Notes under the pieces: model-generated | The model's input: the letters and a program-made list of their open reading frames with translations, nothing else | Databases searched by the model: none | Told to the model about the DNA's origin: nothing | Source of the DNA: Dactylorhiza incarnata | Taxonomy: Eukaryota; Streptophyta; Magnoliopsida; Asparagales; Orchidaceae | Length of the DNA stretch: 64,000 nucleotides | Assembly: GCA_033032865.1 (NCBI GenBank) | Contig: JAWHQI010000239.1 | Span: forward strand, 1,956,001-2,020,000 | Direction of reading: 5' to 3' | Shown: positions 10,641 through 21,755 of the stretch, piece by piece | Position numbering within the stretch: position 1 is the first letter of the stretch | Layout of the letters: the number at the start of each line of letters is the position of its first letter | Translations under genes and position numbers: made by a program

Positions 10641-12261
10641 TGTTGGATCAGTAGGCGCCCTTAGAGGGGGAGGTGAATAAGGGTTTTAAAATTTTCGAGA
10701 TTATTAAAGAAAATAACTCTCTGTTGCTACCGCTAGCGGTAGTGTTACCGCTCGACGTTAGTGACAGAGAAAATGCGTTTATGTTAAACCAATGAAAATC
10801 AGAGAGCACGAATAAGAGATGAAGAAACAAACATATTTTCACTAATATTAAATTGAAATAGTTATGATTACAAAAACTTTTCCCAATGACGCTTGGAAAG
10901 ATGCGACCAATGAAAAATTCTTTTTGTTTTCTATACCGACTTGTATCCCCACAAACTGGTTGGCTTTAGTTGATCTCTCCCCAGATATGGCATCAAGCCG
11001 CTCTAGCCAATCTATCACCAGAAAGGCCTCGAGCACCCCCTAGATCTTCTCCCTAGACCCAGTCACCAACACGAGGCGAATTCCTCCCTAAGTTCTACCT
11101 AGACCTAGTCGCCGTGTGGCGAATTTCCCCTAGTCCCCGCAAGGCCCTAGTCGTCATGTGGATAATTCCTCTACCGAACAAAACATATAAAGGTTACAGT
11201 TAGAAACAAAACACAAACTAAAAACTCCCTCAAAAGTAGAACTTGATGTCGATGTAGATGTGATAGGATCGGTCTTCAAGTTCTTTGCATTCACGAACGT
11301 TGACGGAGTTCTTCGGGCTACTTGGAGAAGGCTCTCACGAGTCCTCTGAATATATGGCTTCAATTCGTTCTTCATCAGCAAGCAACAACGGAGGTGGCGC
11401 GCGTCTTTAAGTAGAATCAGCCGCTACCGCCTGCTGTAGTACCATTAGGAAATGATCAAGCACACAGATCGTGGCATCTTAGGCAACTTTTGAGCGCCAA
11501 ACTTTGAGCTCCGACTGGCGCGCCGCGGTAACGCCAACGCTCCGCGATAGCGAGATAATCTTCCTTCAGCCAATATCTCCTTCCATATTTGCTCCTCAAT
11601 CACATGCAGGCGGGAGGATTCCAAAAGCTACCGTTGGGCGTTAGTCCTTAACGCGCCGCGATAGAACTTGTCAAAATAGCGTCCCGTTGACATTCCTTTT
11701 TCTCCACTGTTTCCTTCTCGTCAATTGTTTCCATTTATGCTAGTGCCAGCGGTAGCGCTAACGCTCCGCGGTAGAGCACACCTCTTTTCGTCGAACAACA
11801 GCTTATTTTGTAGAACCCCATTTTCGTCGAACGATATTTTCTTTCGTCGAACACATTTTGTCGAACCCCATTTTCGTCGAACGGCCTCTCCTTTTGTCGA
11901 ACACATTTCGTCGAACGTCTTCACATTTCGTCGAACTCCGTTTTCATCGAACGTCCTCACATTTCGTCGAACGACGTTTTCATTTCGTCGAACGACATTT
12001 TCGTCGAACGGAATTTTCGTCGAACAGCATCTACTTTCGTCGAACACCATTTTGTCGATTCGCTAGCGCCATCGGTAGTGTTACCGCGTCGCAGTATCAA
12101 CAGAGAATCATCCTGATGTCGCTTCGACGTCTTTCTTTTTCCCACTCCTTTGGGGATTGAATGTTGAAGATCCTGCAAACTATAAACACAATGCAAGTAT
12201 GATCAAATACAATAGGATTTGTTATTGTCAAACTAAGAGATGCGTAATGCATGTTCCAACA
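10641..12261 (-). repeat. El-2 5' LTR (right copy)
   Basis: 1621 bp, TGTTGGATCAG...ATGTTCCAACA, homologous to 3772-5394. It keeps a slightly longer TTCGTCGAAC array (11785-12055), ending in extra units that the left copy has lost or replaced by 'gagctccgactagcg'. Confidence 0.9.
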
Positions 12262-12266
12262 GGCAC

Positions 12267-13560
12267 GTTAATCACTTCTTGATAATGATGCGGACGTTTG
12301 GACTTCCAGACCAAATCAGCTGCAAAATCTTCAACAAGACACTGCGCGGAGATGCCCTCCGCTGGTATCGATCTCTGCCAAACGGAGTGATTCACAACTT
12401 CACCGAGTTGTCCCAATTGTTCGTTGAATGGCACGAAGCGCGCGCGCCGAGGATCCAAGAAGAAGAGCGAGAAGAGCCCGAGACAGATGAGTCGCCCCAC
12501 CTAGGGGAAGCGGAGCGGAGCAAGCAGCAAGAAAAGATCTACACAAGCATTCACCAGGAGCATCCTCGTGGATGGTTGGACTTCGCCTTAGATGCAAGCA
12601 TAGGCAATCCATCCTGTGAACTAAGGAGGATGTTGATAACCCATCGCATCTCGTTCAATATCCTGTTTGTGGTAGTCGTGGTGTGGCTCAAACTCCTAAG
12701 CGGGAACCTCAAGCTCAGGGCCAGCGACGCAGAGCTCCCAGACGAAACTATGGTACCCACCAAAGGAGTCGTCACCCTCCCCATTCAGGTAGGGATGCAC
12801 TCGGAACCAGTCCAATATGACGTTTAATTCGTCATCGTAGAGGCAGACTCCCCCTACGATGCAATATTTGGGAGCCTCCTACTCGACGCCATGAACCACG
12901 ACGTTTCCATGTCTGGACGCATGACCAACAAAGGGAGAATACTCAGGGATTCAATTCGTGGTCTCGACACGGCCGCAACCGAGCTCCCTTGGATCAACTA
13001 CGACCCATCAGCAAAACCAAATTCTGAGAAGCAAGGCGTGCGGGAGGGCCACGCAACCCCCACATTGGAAGAAAAAGCTAATCTTCCGGCATCGGCAAAC
13101 CCACTACAACTTGGGGATACATGTCGCAAGAGAAAGGGACAACAACAGTCCGAGAAGGCCGTACAGCCCATTCAGAACCAAGCAGACCGCTCCCAAGGGC
13201 TAGCAAATCAAAGCTCCCGGATCTACACCCCGTTAAATGCCCCCCACGAGCATATACTGTCCGTAATCTCCAACAGCAAAGTCATCAACTAACCCAGAGT
13301 GCTCTCCCAGCACAGGGGAGATCAATCCCAGTTTTGCAATTTCCACAAAGGCCGAGGACATCGTACGGAGCACTGTGCCAGGTTTATGGAAGAAATTGAA
13401 CGTCTTGTCCAGTCATGACACCTTGAGGCTTTCCGCAAAGAAGAATAGAAGGATGCCACCGAGGGTCGGTCGTCGGGTAACCGCCGCCCACCACGCTGAA
13501 CGACCGAAAGAGCTCGAGCAAGCACAGCGCAAAGGGAGCTCGATGTTACCTTCTCTCTCA
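12267..13560 (+). pseudogene. gag: El-1 gag, 3' part, with embedded protease-like piece
   Basis: After El-2, Gag resumes with 'GDALRWYRSLP' and 'FTELSQLFVEWHE' (12345-12440), conserved in plant gypsy Gag. The same frame continues, with stops at 12825, 13290 and later. It passes through a protease-like block (about 12745-12895: 'GVVTLPIQVG', then 'DSPYDAIFGSLLLDA' after a stop). It then returns to Gag C-terminal motifs 'YTPLNAPHEHIL' (13220-13255) and a zinc-finger-like 'CNFHKGRGHRTEHC' (13335-13376). Protease motifs normally follow the zinc-finger region, so the order is scrambled although the frame is kept. The gene is non-functional. Confidence 0.6.
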
Positions 13561-13680
13561 TCAAACTTGTATCAGAAACTTATTTGCTCAGAAGCCGCAA
13601 GATTGCACTTGCGCATGTATCAATGTTCAATTTCTAATTATGTTTTACCTGTCCTAAACTATTCTACTGCAAGAACACCT

Positions 13681-14097
13681 TCGGGGCCCTGCCCCGGGGA
13701 CTTTGCACCTCGTCGGGTCTCGGCCCTTCTCCTTCGTCATCGGGTCCCGGCGTCGTAAGGGCCTGCCCCTCGTACGTTCGCCGCCGGTTTGAATACACCT
13801 GCTATTCACTGACCACATCGGGGCCCTGCCCCGGGGACTTCGCACCGCCGTCGATTGAAGGTTCGCCCTTCTCCTCCGCCGTCGGGTCCCGGTGTCGTAA
13901 GGGCCTGCCCCTCTTACGTTCGGCCCCGGTTTGAATACACCCGCTATTCACCGGACACTTCGGGGCCCTGCCCCGGGGACTTCGCGCTGTCGTCGATTGA
14001 AGGTTCTCCATTCTCCTCCGAAGTCGGGTCCAGACGTCATAAGGGTCTGCCTCTCTTACGTTCATCCACGGTTTGAATACACCCGCTATTCACCGGC
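13681..14097. repeat. Three tandem units of about 140 bp in El-1
   Basis: Units start at 13681, 13818 and 13960, each with 'tcggggccctgccccgggga' and ending near 'tttgaatacacccgctattcac'. The start motif is itself strongly self-complementary (GGGGCCCTGCCCCGGGG). The units lie between gag and the antisense gene, the hypervariable zone of Tat-type elements. Confidence 0.9.
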
Positions 14098-14106
14098 CAA
14101 ATCTAT

Positions 14107-14550
14107 ATTATAAAAGCCGCGAGCTCAGACTCGCGCAAATTGATTTTCTATTATGTAAAAGCCGCGAGCTCAGACTCGCGCAAACTAATTTTCTATTATG
14201 TAAAAGCCGCGAGCTCAGACTCGCGCAAACTAATTTTCTATTATGTAAAAGCCGCGAGCTCAGACTCGCGCAAACTGATTTTCTATTATGTAAAAGCCGC
14301 GAGCTCAGACTCGCGCAAACTAATTTTCTATTATGTAAAAGCCGTGAGCTCAGACTCGCGCAAACTAATTTTCTATTATGTAAAAGCCGCGAGCTCAGAC
14401 TCGCATAAACTAATTTTCTATTATGTGAAAGTCGCGAGCTCAGACTCGCGCAAACTAATTTTCTATTATGAAAAAGCCGCGAGCTCAGACTCGCGCAAAC
14501 TAATTTTCTATTATGTAAAAGCCGCGAGCTCAGACTCGCGCGAACTCATC
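14107..14550. repeat. Ten tandem units of 45 bp in El-1
   Basis: Units recur every 45 bp from 14116 to 14521, e.g. 'gccgcgagctcagactcgcg' plus 'caaactaattttctattatgtaaaa'. Each contains a perfect 6-bp stem, CGCGAG-ctcaga-CTCGCG. Units are 90-100% alike, so the array is young. The 45-bp length keeps all frames open, which creates spurious reading frames. Confidence 0.95.
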
Positions 14551-14837
14551 CGTTATTTTGGGAAAACCAGCAAACTACACGGGTACCAACGCTAAATAAC
14601 ATGCTCGCCACAACCTCCAAATACGAGCATCCTTCACCGACTATCCCGAAGCATGTCACCCAATCAACACTTCGACAACAACTAGAATGACAAAGTCACA
14701 AATGACACAAAGAAAAGAGTATAACGTATATGATAAGGTAATACAACTACGTCAGCTCAACGCTGCACGCAAGCAAGGGCGATAACGAACAACAACACAA
14801 AAAACAGGAAGCCGAAGGGTAACAAGTACGAGTGTCA
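14551..14837. other. Non-coding gap between array and antisense gene
   Basis: Nothing recognisable. It would be the 3' flank of the antisense gene remnant and the sense 3' untranslated region of El-1. Confidence 0.4.
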
Positions 14838-16357
14838 ATCCTCCACTGCATCCGGGTGATCATCCTCGGAAAGGTCCCCAGCTCCAAGACCCGCGATGCT
14901 TCATCCAAACTTCCTCTCCATCATACGGAGAGTCTTCTGAATGCCTCTCTGAAAAGCAACCTCGCACTCATCCGCTAGCATCGGCTCGACACGAATATCC
15001 TCCGACATCTAAAACTGCTCCTCCACAAAAGCCAGAGAATCTCTGTACTCGGCCACTCCCGTCGCCTTAGCCTCTTCAATGCTGCGTTCGACCGACGACA
15101 ACCGGTCCACCTCGCTCCTCAGAAAGCCCAGCTCCCCCTCTAGGCGGAACATCTCCCCCTGAGCCACCGTTAGCTGACAAAGGGCATCCTGGGCAAGCGC
15201 CTTATCTCCACCGTACTCTGCTCGCAACTTCTCAACCTCCGATCGGGAAGAGGAGATATCGGCCTCCAACTGCCCAATACGGGCTAGGTCGCGATCCCTC
15301 TTCCTCTGCAAGCCGAACAGGTCACTTCTCACCACGCGCAGCTCCTCCTGATGAGTGAAGTAGCTATCTCTTGAGTCCCACATAACAATCGTTCCATGTA
15401 AGAGCAACGCTGGTCAGAACATCGGCCTGCAGACAAAAGGTAAACAATTAGCATAAAAAAGCAACAATTGGGAAGAAGTACCCAAGACTAGAGAAAGAAC
15501 ACTTTACTTACCGCAGAAGTCAACGCCTGAAGAGAAGAAGAAACTCGCCTTGTAAGCGGCAAAGGAGGAGGCGGCGGCAAGTCTTCATGTGGGACCGGGT
15601 CGGCAACAGGAGACGCCAAAATCTAAATCTCCTTATAGGATGGAATCGGATCCCCCCTGCGACGGCTCGGGCCGACCTTGTGATCGTGACTCCTGGGCGC
15701 CGGCGGGATAGAGCACGAGCTAGAAGCTCCATTCCTAATAACAATCCTCCTCTTCTTCCCACAATCTAAGGGAATAGCGTCCGCTCGCTCGGCGTCCCAG
15801 GAAAGCCCCACTGAGAGCAGTCGACTTTCCTCCACGCAATCGGAAATACAGAACAGGGCCTTCGACAGCCCTTCTCGACCAGGAAAACACAGGATAGGAA
15901 GGAACTCATCCTCCCGTCCTGTATGCCGGTGGCAACGTCTGGGAAGTGCTTTCCATAGCTCCGGCAGCTCCCATCGATTCCGAACGCATCAGTAAAGAGT
16001 ATTCCCGTGGCGGTAATCAGTCTTCTCCCCGAAGTAAAACCAACTCTTGTTGCTTCGTACTTCAATACGGCCACCTGAGTCGGTGGAAACCTCACACCAA
16101 TCCTTAAAAACCTCGAGCAAAAAGTGCGCGCTATGTTCCCGAAAAAACACCACCATCCCCATAAAGTTCGCCATCCCAGCATGAGTAAACTGGGTAATCG
16201 GGAAACCGCAAAACCGGAGTATCTCAACAACCTCCTCAGATGGGGGAAGGCGAAACCCGGATTTCAGACAGCTCTCAGAAAGGGTCATAAAACTGGTCGG
16301 TGGATTTTGAGCGCGCTCCTCCACCCGCAGAATCTTCACCTCGACATTAGAAGGCAA
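14838..16357 (-). pseudogene. El-1 antisense gene remnant (Tat-type accessory protein)
   Basis: On the strand opposite to gag, a gene-like series starts at 16357. The first piece (16357-15989) has 'SGFRLPPSEEVVEILRFCG' and 'FMGMVVFFRE', matching the Pfam 'putative gypsy type transposon' family (Transposase_28) pattern of FR.PP, a hydrophobic helix, then an aromatic segment. A broken middle follows (about 15988-15520), then a coiled coil (15407-15009: 'RIGQLEADISSSRSEVEKL') and an acidic tail to 14838. An intron fits at 15427-15511. Several stops and frameshifts interrupt it. The homologous gene in El-7 (52336-50500) has the same position, orientation and domain order. Function is unknown in the family. 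Confidence 0.65.
15427..15511 (-). other. Candidate intron in El-1 antisense gene
   Basis: On the minus strand the donor reads CTGCG|GTAAGTAAAG and the acceptor TTTTGTCTGCAG|GCCGAT, 85 bp apart, with a T-rich interior. Both match the plant consensus well, and the intron separates the globular part from the coiled-coil part. The flanking coding sequence is too decayed to prove the phase. Confidence 0.5.
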
Positions 16358-16569
16358 TGCAAACCGCTTACACTATATATCAATCCGCGCAACATCAAGG
16401 GTAGAGCGCAGGCGCATCGGCCTCGACTGGCCACCCCGTTTCGAGGCCTGAAAGTAAAATATGTGTACGTAAGCGCATGCATCAAAGAAATAAAAGCCCA
16501 AAAAGGCACGCATGAAACAAACTCTGTCAGCCAGAGCGCTCGCAGGCCAAGCGCCTCCGCAACAGACAC

Positions 16570-16895
16570 CGAACGCAGCCACGCGCACGCCGGCTGCCCC
16601 AGCAAGCCGCGCTCTCCCGGCCGGCCGCGAGCTCTCCCGACCGACACCAACCGCGCGCGGGCGCCGACATAAAGGCGCGCGGACCGGCCGACCGCTCTCC
16701 CGGCCAGTGCCGGCCGCTCTCCCGGCTGGCGCCGACCGCACACTCAGGCGCGTGGGCTACGACCACGCGCTCTCACGACCGGCACCAACCGCTCTCCCGG
16801 CCGGCACCGACCGCCCGCCCTGGCTACGACCACGCGCTCTCCCGGGCGCGCTGGCTACAGCTACGCGCTCCCCCGGCCGGCACCAACCGCAAGCA
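16570..16895. repeat. GC-rich degenerate array before El-1 3' LTR
   Basis: Repeated words 'gctctcccggccgg' and 'caccaaccg/cgccgaccg' recur about ten times with spacings of 20-60 bp, mixed with 'ggctacgaccacgcg'. Several frames stay open here only because the sequence is GC-rich and stop-poor. It is part of the 5' flank of the antisense gene. Confidence 0.7.
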
Positions 16896-17113
16896 TGGGC
16901 TCGGCACCGGCCGCACGTGCGGGAGCGTGGGCATGGCCCCCACGCACGCTTCTCCCTTTCTTATCTCCTTTTTCATGAAAAGTGGAAAGACAACTTACCT
17001 CCGCCATGGTTCGACGCACCGCGCAAAGATGATGATCGGAGCCGCTGCAGGCAAGACAAAACCTTCGCACTCCTCCGCACGGAAGTTCGGACTCCGAAGG
17101 TTTGGGGTGCTTG
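16896..17113. other. El-1 sequence between GC array and 3' LTR
   Basis: About 220 bp with no supported gene. The end 'ggtttggggtgcttg' just before the LTR is a weak purine-rich tract and may be the polypurine primer. Confidence 0.4.
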
Positions 17114-18551
17114 TGATAGGAATTCATACATATGCTCTCATCTTTAAAAAAGATGACCGGGTGGCGGTTACTCACACAACCCACTCACTCACTAAGGTAG
17201 TGGGGGAGTGAGAGGTGGAGCAAACTGAACCCGCCATTTCCACCGCCAACCGCCAGTGCAAGAGTACGCGCGGAGCGGACCGCGCACAACCATGATGCCC
17301 GCAACAACACGCGCTACCGAGCGCAGTAGTACTACCGCGCGACGCTACCGCGCAGAAGCGCGTACGGTGGCGCACGCGGTAACGCGCAGGTAGCACCCCC
17401 GTCGCGGGGTGCAGCCTTACCACACCCCGTCGCGGGGTGCAGCCTAACCAAACCCCACGTGGGGTGCGGCCTAACCACACCCCACGTGGGGTGCGGCCAG
17501 GCCGCACCCGTTGTGGGGTGTGGCCAAGCCGCACCCCTCTCCACAATGGGGTGCGGCCAAGCCCCCTCCCCCCCTTTTTTCTTCGCAGAGGGGCTCGTAG
17601 AGGGCTCGGCCAAAGTCGTGCCCCTCGTTAGGTGCGACCGGAGCCCATTTCCTCATTTTACCGTTCGCTCGGAACGCTCCGCGCTCGTAGCGCACCCAGA
17701 ACACTTCCGTGTTCGTTGCGTGCTCAGAACACTTCCATATTCTGGGCACGCTCACTTTTTGTCTTTCTAATTTCTCAGATTACAGGACCCGCTTGTCGCC
17801 TTTTTCACCTTCAACGAAGCTGCCCTAACTGCCCGAACTGCCCAAACTACCCGAGGGGCGAGACGGTCATTTACGAAAACTGGCAATCCGTGTGCTCAAA
17901 ATCGACCAGCATGATTCGCCCGTCAGGTGGTTACGGTGGTTACGACGACAAAATTACCGGGCTACCCTCGGCCAAAGCTATGAAAGGAGCCCAGAGCCTT
18001 CATTTGAGGGGACCTTGCATTCTGGACCCTGGAGAGCTCCTTTAAAGATTTCCACGGAATTCTCCTTCGGTTCTTGAAGATCTCTTTCGTGGACTTGAAG
18101 ATCACCTTCGTGGACTTGAAGATCACCTTCGTGGACTTGAAGTTTTCTTTCTCCCGAAAGGCGACTCAGCACTCTCACTTTTGTTCTCCCGAAAGGCGAC
18201 CCAGCATTCTCAATTTTGTTCCCCCACCGTTCTCAAAAGGAAAAAGACTTAGTTTTTCTGGAGGTGGCCTGTCACCTTCAGAACTCTCTCTCTATATATA
18301 TACTATTGTAATGAGCGGCGGCCTATCGCGCTCGATTTCGAAGTACCTAACTGTAAACTCTCAGAAGATAGTGAAGTTTGGTCGGCACAGCTCCGACCGC
18401 GTGCTTTTTCACCCTTTCCGGGTTTTCCACGTTAAAAAGTCCGAGTGTACTCAACAAATCTCTAATTGACTATTAGCGCGCTTGGATCGCTTCAGAGCTA
18501 AGACGGTTCAAGTCGACCGGTCTACCAAGAGCACTCAAGCGACCCGCAACA
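17114..18551 (+). repeat. El-1 3' LTR
   Basis: 1438 bp, TGATAGGAATTC...CCCGCAACA, homologous to 2107-3402. It is longer because the CCCC-palindrome array (17388-17562) has six units instead of two. It also has four 21-bp units 'ttgaagatcaccttcgtggac' near 18070-18135. The TATA core is mutated to CTATGAAAGG near 17978. Confidence 0.9.
17388..17562. repeat. Six-unit palindromic 27-bp array in El-1 3' LTR
   Basis: Units of 27-30 bp begin CCCCGTCGCGGGG or CCCCACGTGGGG followed by 'tgcggcctaaccaca'. CCCCACGTGGGG is a perfect 12-bp palindrome containing an ACGT core. The 5' LTR has only two units at the equivalent place (about 2387-2447). Confidence 0.85.
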
Positions 18552-19082
18552 GCAGTATACTTTAAACAACCCAAAAGTAACAGCAATACTACTAGCAAGT
18601 GATCTAAAGATAAAAGCCATACGGGCGCCAACAACTGACACGAACCCGCAGGGAAGAAGGAAAACAACAGAAAGAAACTGCCTCTTACCTAGAAGAGGGG
18701 AAGGGCCTCGACAGGAGACGTGAACGACGCTGCTCTAACACCTGCGGCAGCTAAAGACCTGAACCTGAGACATTCATAAGAAAAGAATGCCTCAGCCCAA
18801 AAGGGTGCAAGAAAACCAAGATTAGCAGCATCATAAGTAAAAGAGTGCAGGAAGGAAAAGCTAAGCAGATAAACATCTATAATCTTACAACAACCCGAGC
18901 CAGCTCAAATGAGTGCACTCGGTAAGAAGAAAAGCCTGCACTAGAAGGTAATAGTCAACATAATCAAAGCCCACCACGTGTCTGCCATTGCGGCTCATAG
19001 GTGATGGTCATACATATACTATCATAATACACATATAAGCATATGTGCTTAAGAACTTGAGACTGATCAGCTCAAAAGAAAA

Positions 19083-19245
19083 CAGGGTGGTCCACTGCCA
19101 CCCAAAAAGCCAAAACAGGGTGGTCCACTGCCATCCAAAAAGTCAAAATAGGGTGGTCCACTGCCACCCAAAAAGCCAAAACAGGGTGGTCCACTGCCAC
19201 CCAAAAAGTCAAAACAGGATGGTCCACTGCCACCCAAAACTACCC
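19083..19245. repeat. Five tandem units of 33 bp
   Basis: 'acagggtggtccactgccac' plus 'ccaaaaagccaaa' repeats at 33-bp intervals (19085, 19118, 19151, 19184, 19217). Being a multiple of three it keeps a frame open, but nothing else supports coding. Confidence 0.9.
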
Positions 19246-19646
19246 ACCGTGCAAGGCTTAAGACAAAGGTTCTAAATAATTGAATTAAGTTTCAATTAAG
19301 ACACAAGACATAACTCGAGATATCCGCACCATAACACCCTAAGAATAGGGTCACAAGGAAATAAACACTACTCACCGATTCATTTGAAAACACTTGGTGA
19401 GTCCAAACTTGACTCCCAACGAACTTCCTGTAACAGTACGACGAATAAGGCACGAAACAATACCATAACCGGTCACCAATAAAATACCGGACAACTCAAA
19501 GAATAAAGCATAGCTTCATCTAAAAGTCTCAACGAAAAGACTAAAATGCTTGGTAACATCGCTTAAGATACCCGGGATCACCCGGCGAAAGAACATATAA
19601 TATATGAGGAAACAATTCAGAATAAGCGAAGAAATCGACGAGAAGA

Positions 19647-19772
19647 ACTTATATCAAAGTCGAAGAGAAAGACTTATATCAAAGTCGACGAGAATGACTT
19701 ACATCAAGTCGACGGGAAAGACTTATATCAAAGTCGACGAGAAAGACTCATATCAAAGTCGACGGGAAACTT
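19647..19772. repeat. Five tandem units of about 25 bp
   Basis: 'acttatatcaaagtcgacga' plus 'gaaag' recurs at 19647, 19672, 19697, 19721 and 19746. It lies inside the chromovirus-type LTR-like region. Confidence 0.85.
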
Positions 19773-21229
19773 CATAAAAGAAGAAGAAGTAATTGCACGA
19801 TCTTAGGGCGAGCAAACTTTTCTAAACCTAGGGGAGTCTTATCAGACTACCTGGTAGCATAACTAAACAGGTATAGAAGCTATCCAGATTCCAAGGGGGA
19901 TGACCGCAGGAATCAAGAACCCAGAACACCAATAAAGACCCACAAAGGGAAACACGACATCCACAAACCTAAAATCAACAGGTTAGGCAGACAAGGAAGA
20001 AGAAAGGACTGAAATGAAAGACTTCCAATCACCCAGCAACATCGAGCCAAGGGGACTACTACTACATGAAGGACACAACCAACAAGAGAGCCCAGTATAA
20101 CTAAGCTTCAAGAAACACAGTCACTAAGGAGAAGGGCCGCTATTTGCAGCCCACAACCACTAAAAAGAAATCCTTACATTCAATCAGTTTGCTAAGACAG
20201 TGAAGAGGAAGCATTACCCTTCGCTGAGAAAGTTAACACAAAAATTACATGGAAGACTGAGTCAGAAAGGGTTTAAAATACCCAGAAGAGAAAGGTAGAT
20301 CACACGGAAATGACCCTTCAGAGAGAACCTATCAGAACACAAGGAAGACCACAGACTGAACTTCACTTGCAGAAAAAGGAGAAACAATCAAAAGATATAT
20401 TTACATAAGGAAGATTTGGAGTTCTGAAGAAACATGCAAGCCCAGGGAGGCGAAACGAGCAAATAAACGACCTCAACAGCTAGGCTACTAGTATGAGAAT
20501 ATGAATGACCTTGTAACTCAACCAACATTGAAGTATAATTGCTGAACATGACATCCATATTCTCTTATAACCAAAGCTATATAACCGAAGCAACTAAATG
20601 CCACATAACAAGAATAAGCTTGAGCTATGAATCAATTACACAACTTGAATTATCGAGGCTTGCAACCTGAAGTCGACCCACAATTTATATAACAGCAATT
20701 GAACAAAAACTCGAGAATAGCTTCCTAAAGTGGCTTATATAAACATCATCCTAACACCCATAAGGAAGATCATATATACATAGCAACCCCTAAATAAATT
20801 GAAACCCCCAATTGGTTTAAAGCATAGCAGTCCCCATCTTAAGACCCCAACTGGATAGTGCAGAGAATGACAAGTGTAGAGGATGAAGGTGCAGAATTTA
20901 GCCAAGAATATACATGATCCGGAACAAAATCAACCAGAATAAACCATCAAGGATTAGCCCGGGATCGGAAAAAAGCTAAGCATATAGCAACTAGCATATA
21001 AAAGAGGGATAGAAGGATTTACTCAACCATAGCAGCTAACATATAATAAAACAGGGCCAATTAAGTGTGTCGAGGGGTTAGCAAATAGAACCACCATGAT
21101 ATTGACCATTTCTAGCTACTTGTAATCGAAGCACGCAAAATTATTTTGGAAGTAATGAAACCCAACAAGAGTGGTGCAAGGCATCCCAAAAGAAAAGAAC
21201 ATAGCATCAGCCCTTGCTTAGACAAGAAT

Positions 21230-21755
21230 AAGGTGCAGCCCCCAATATTTGACCAAGATAAGAGGCAGTACCCCAAATTAACAAAGAACCCAAGTAGGAA
21301 GGGTGTAAATCTATATATATATAGCAACCCTTAGCCGGGATTCATACCACCATTCCGGACTAGCATAACCCAAGCGAGGAGCAGCCCCAAAATAAATTCA
21401 CAAATCAGCAGCCCTATGTAGACAAAAGAAAACAGTCCCAGCAAAATCTATAGGAAGCAGCCCCCAATTAACAAATATGAGAAGCAGCCACCAAATAAGA
21501 AGCACAAGAAGCAGCCCCCAAATACCCAAGATAATAAGCAGCCCCCCCAAGAAAAGCAAACCAACAGGGCAGCCCCAAGCAACATAAGCAGCAGCAGCCC
21601 CTCACAGAAAGAAAACCAACAGGGCAGCCCCAAGCAACAGCAACCTGATTTTGAGTATAAACATCAACTTCCCCCCATATAAACAAAACTTAAGAAGCAT
21701 CCCCCACATAACCAACAACGGAATTACACATACAGCAGCCCCAAATTAACACAAC
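21230..21755. repeat. Dispersed AGCAGCCCC words
   Basis: About ten copies of 'agcagcccc(c)' lie at irregular spacing of 20-110 bp. One pair of about 50 bp ('gggcagccccaagcaaca') is duplicated near 21570 and 21620. On the minus strand these read GGGGCTGCT, the sense of the LTR-like region. Confidence 0.7.

Larger units (their letters stand above)
3772..12261 (-). mobile_element. El-2: Sirevirus-like Ty1/copia deletion derivative nested in El-1
   Basis: LTRs at 3772-5394 and 10641-12261 begin TGTTGGAT and end TTCCAACA, with the perfect TSD ggcac (3767-3771 and 12262-12266). Orientation is minus: the primer site complementary to initiator tRNA-Met lies beside the right LTR (10627-10638) and polypurine tracts lie beside the left LTR. 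The internal 5.2 kb holds only broken gag-like frames (9323-10639) and about 3.9 kb of AT-rich non-coding DNA. Protease, integrase, RT and RNase H are all absent. Three polypurine tracts and the tRNA-Met site fit the Sirevirus group. The first 200 bp of the two LTRs differ at roughly 6% of positions by eye. Confidence 0.85.
2107..18551 (+). mobile_element. El-1: non-autonomous Tat-like Ty3/gypsy LTR retrotransposon
   Basis: Two homologous LTRs (2107-3402 and 17114-18551) are flanked by the perfect 5-bp TSD gcagt (2102-2106 and 18552-18556). Without the nested El-2, the internal region is about 5.2 kb. It contains a primer site 'tggcgccgtct', a degenerate gag, a protease-like fragment, two tandem arrays and an antisense gene remnant. 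No reverse transcriptase, RNase H or integrase is present, so mobility would have depended on an autonomous relative. The antisense gene between the gag region and the 3' LTR, together with 3' tandem arrays, is typical of the Tat lineage. El-4 at 30400 belongs to the same broad family. Confidence 0.88.

Noticed and set aside
14107..14550. Regular array resembling a CRISPR
   Set aside because: There are no variable spacers; units are head-to-tail repeats inside a plant retrotransposon.
14073..14595. Two long repetitive reading frames across the 45-bp array
   Set aside because: A 45-bp unit is a multiple of three and stop-free in two frames; the peptides are pure repeat with no other coding sign.
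16336..17147. Several 120-210 codon frames in GC-rich El-1 DNA on both strands
   Set aside because: Stop-poor GC-rich repeats; overlapping frames with no motif. Only the FR.PP-containing piece to the left is supported.
19045..19275. 76-codon frame over the 33-bp array
   Set aside because: 33 bp is a multiple of three; nothing but repeat.
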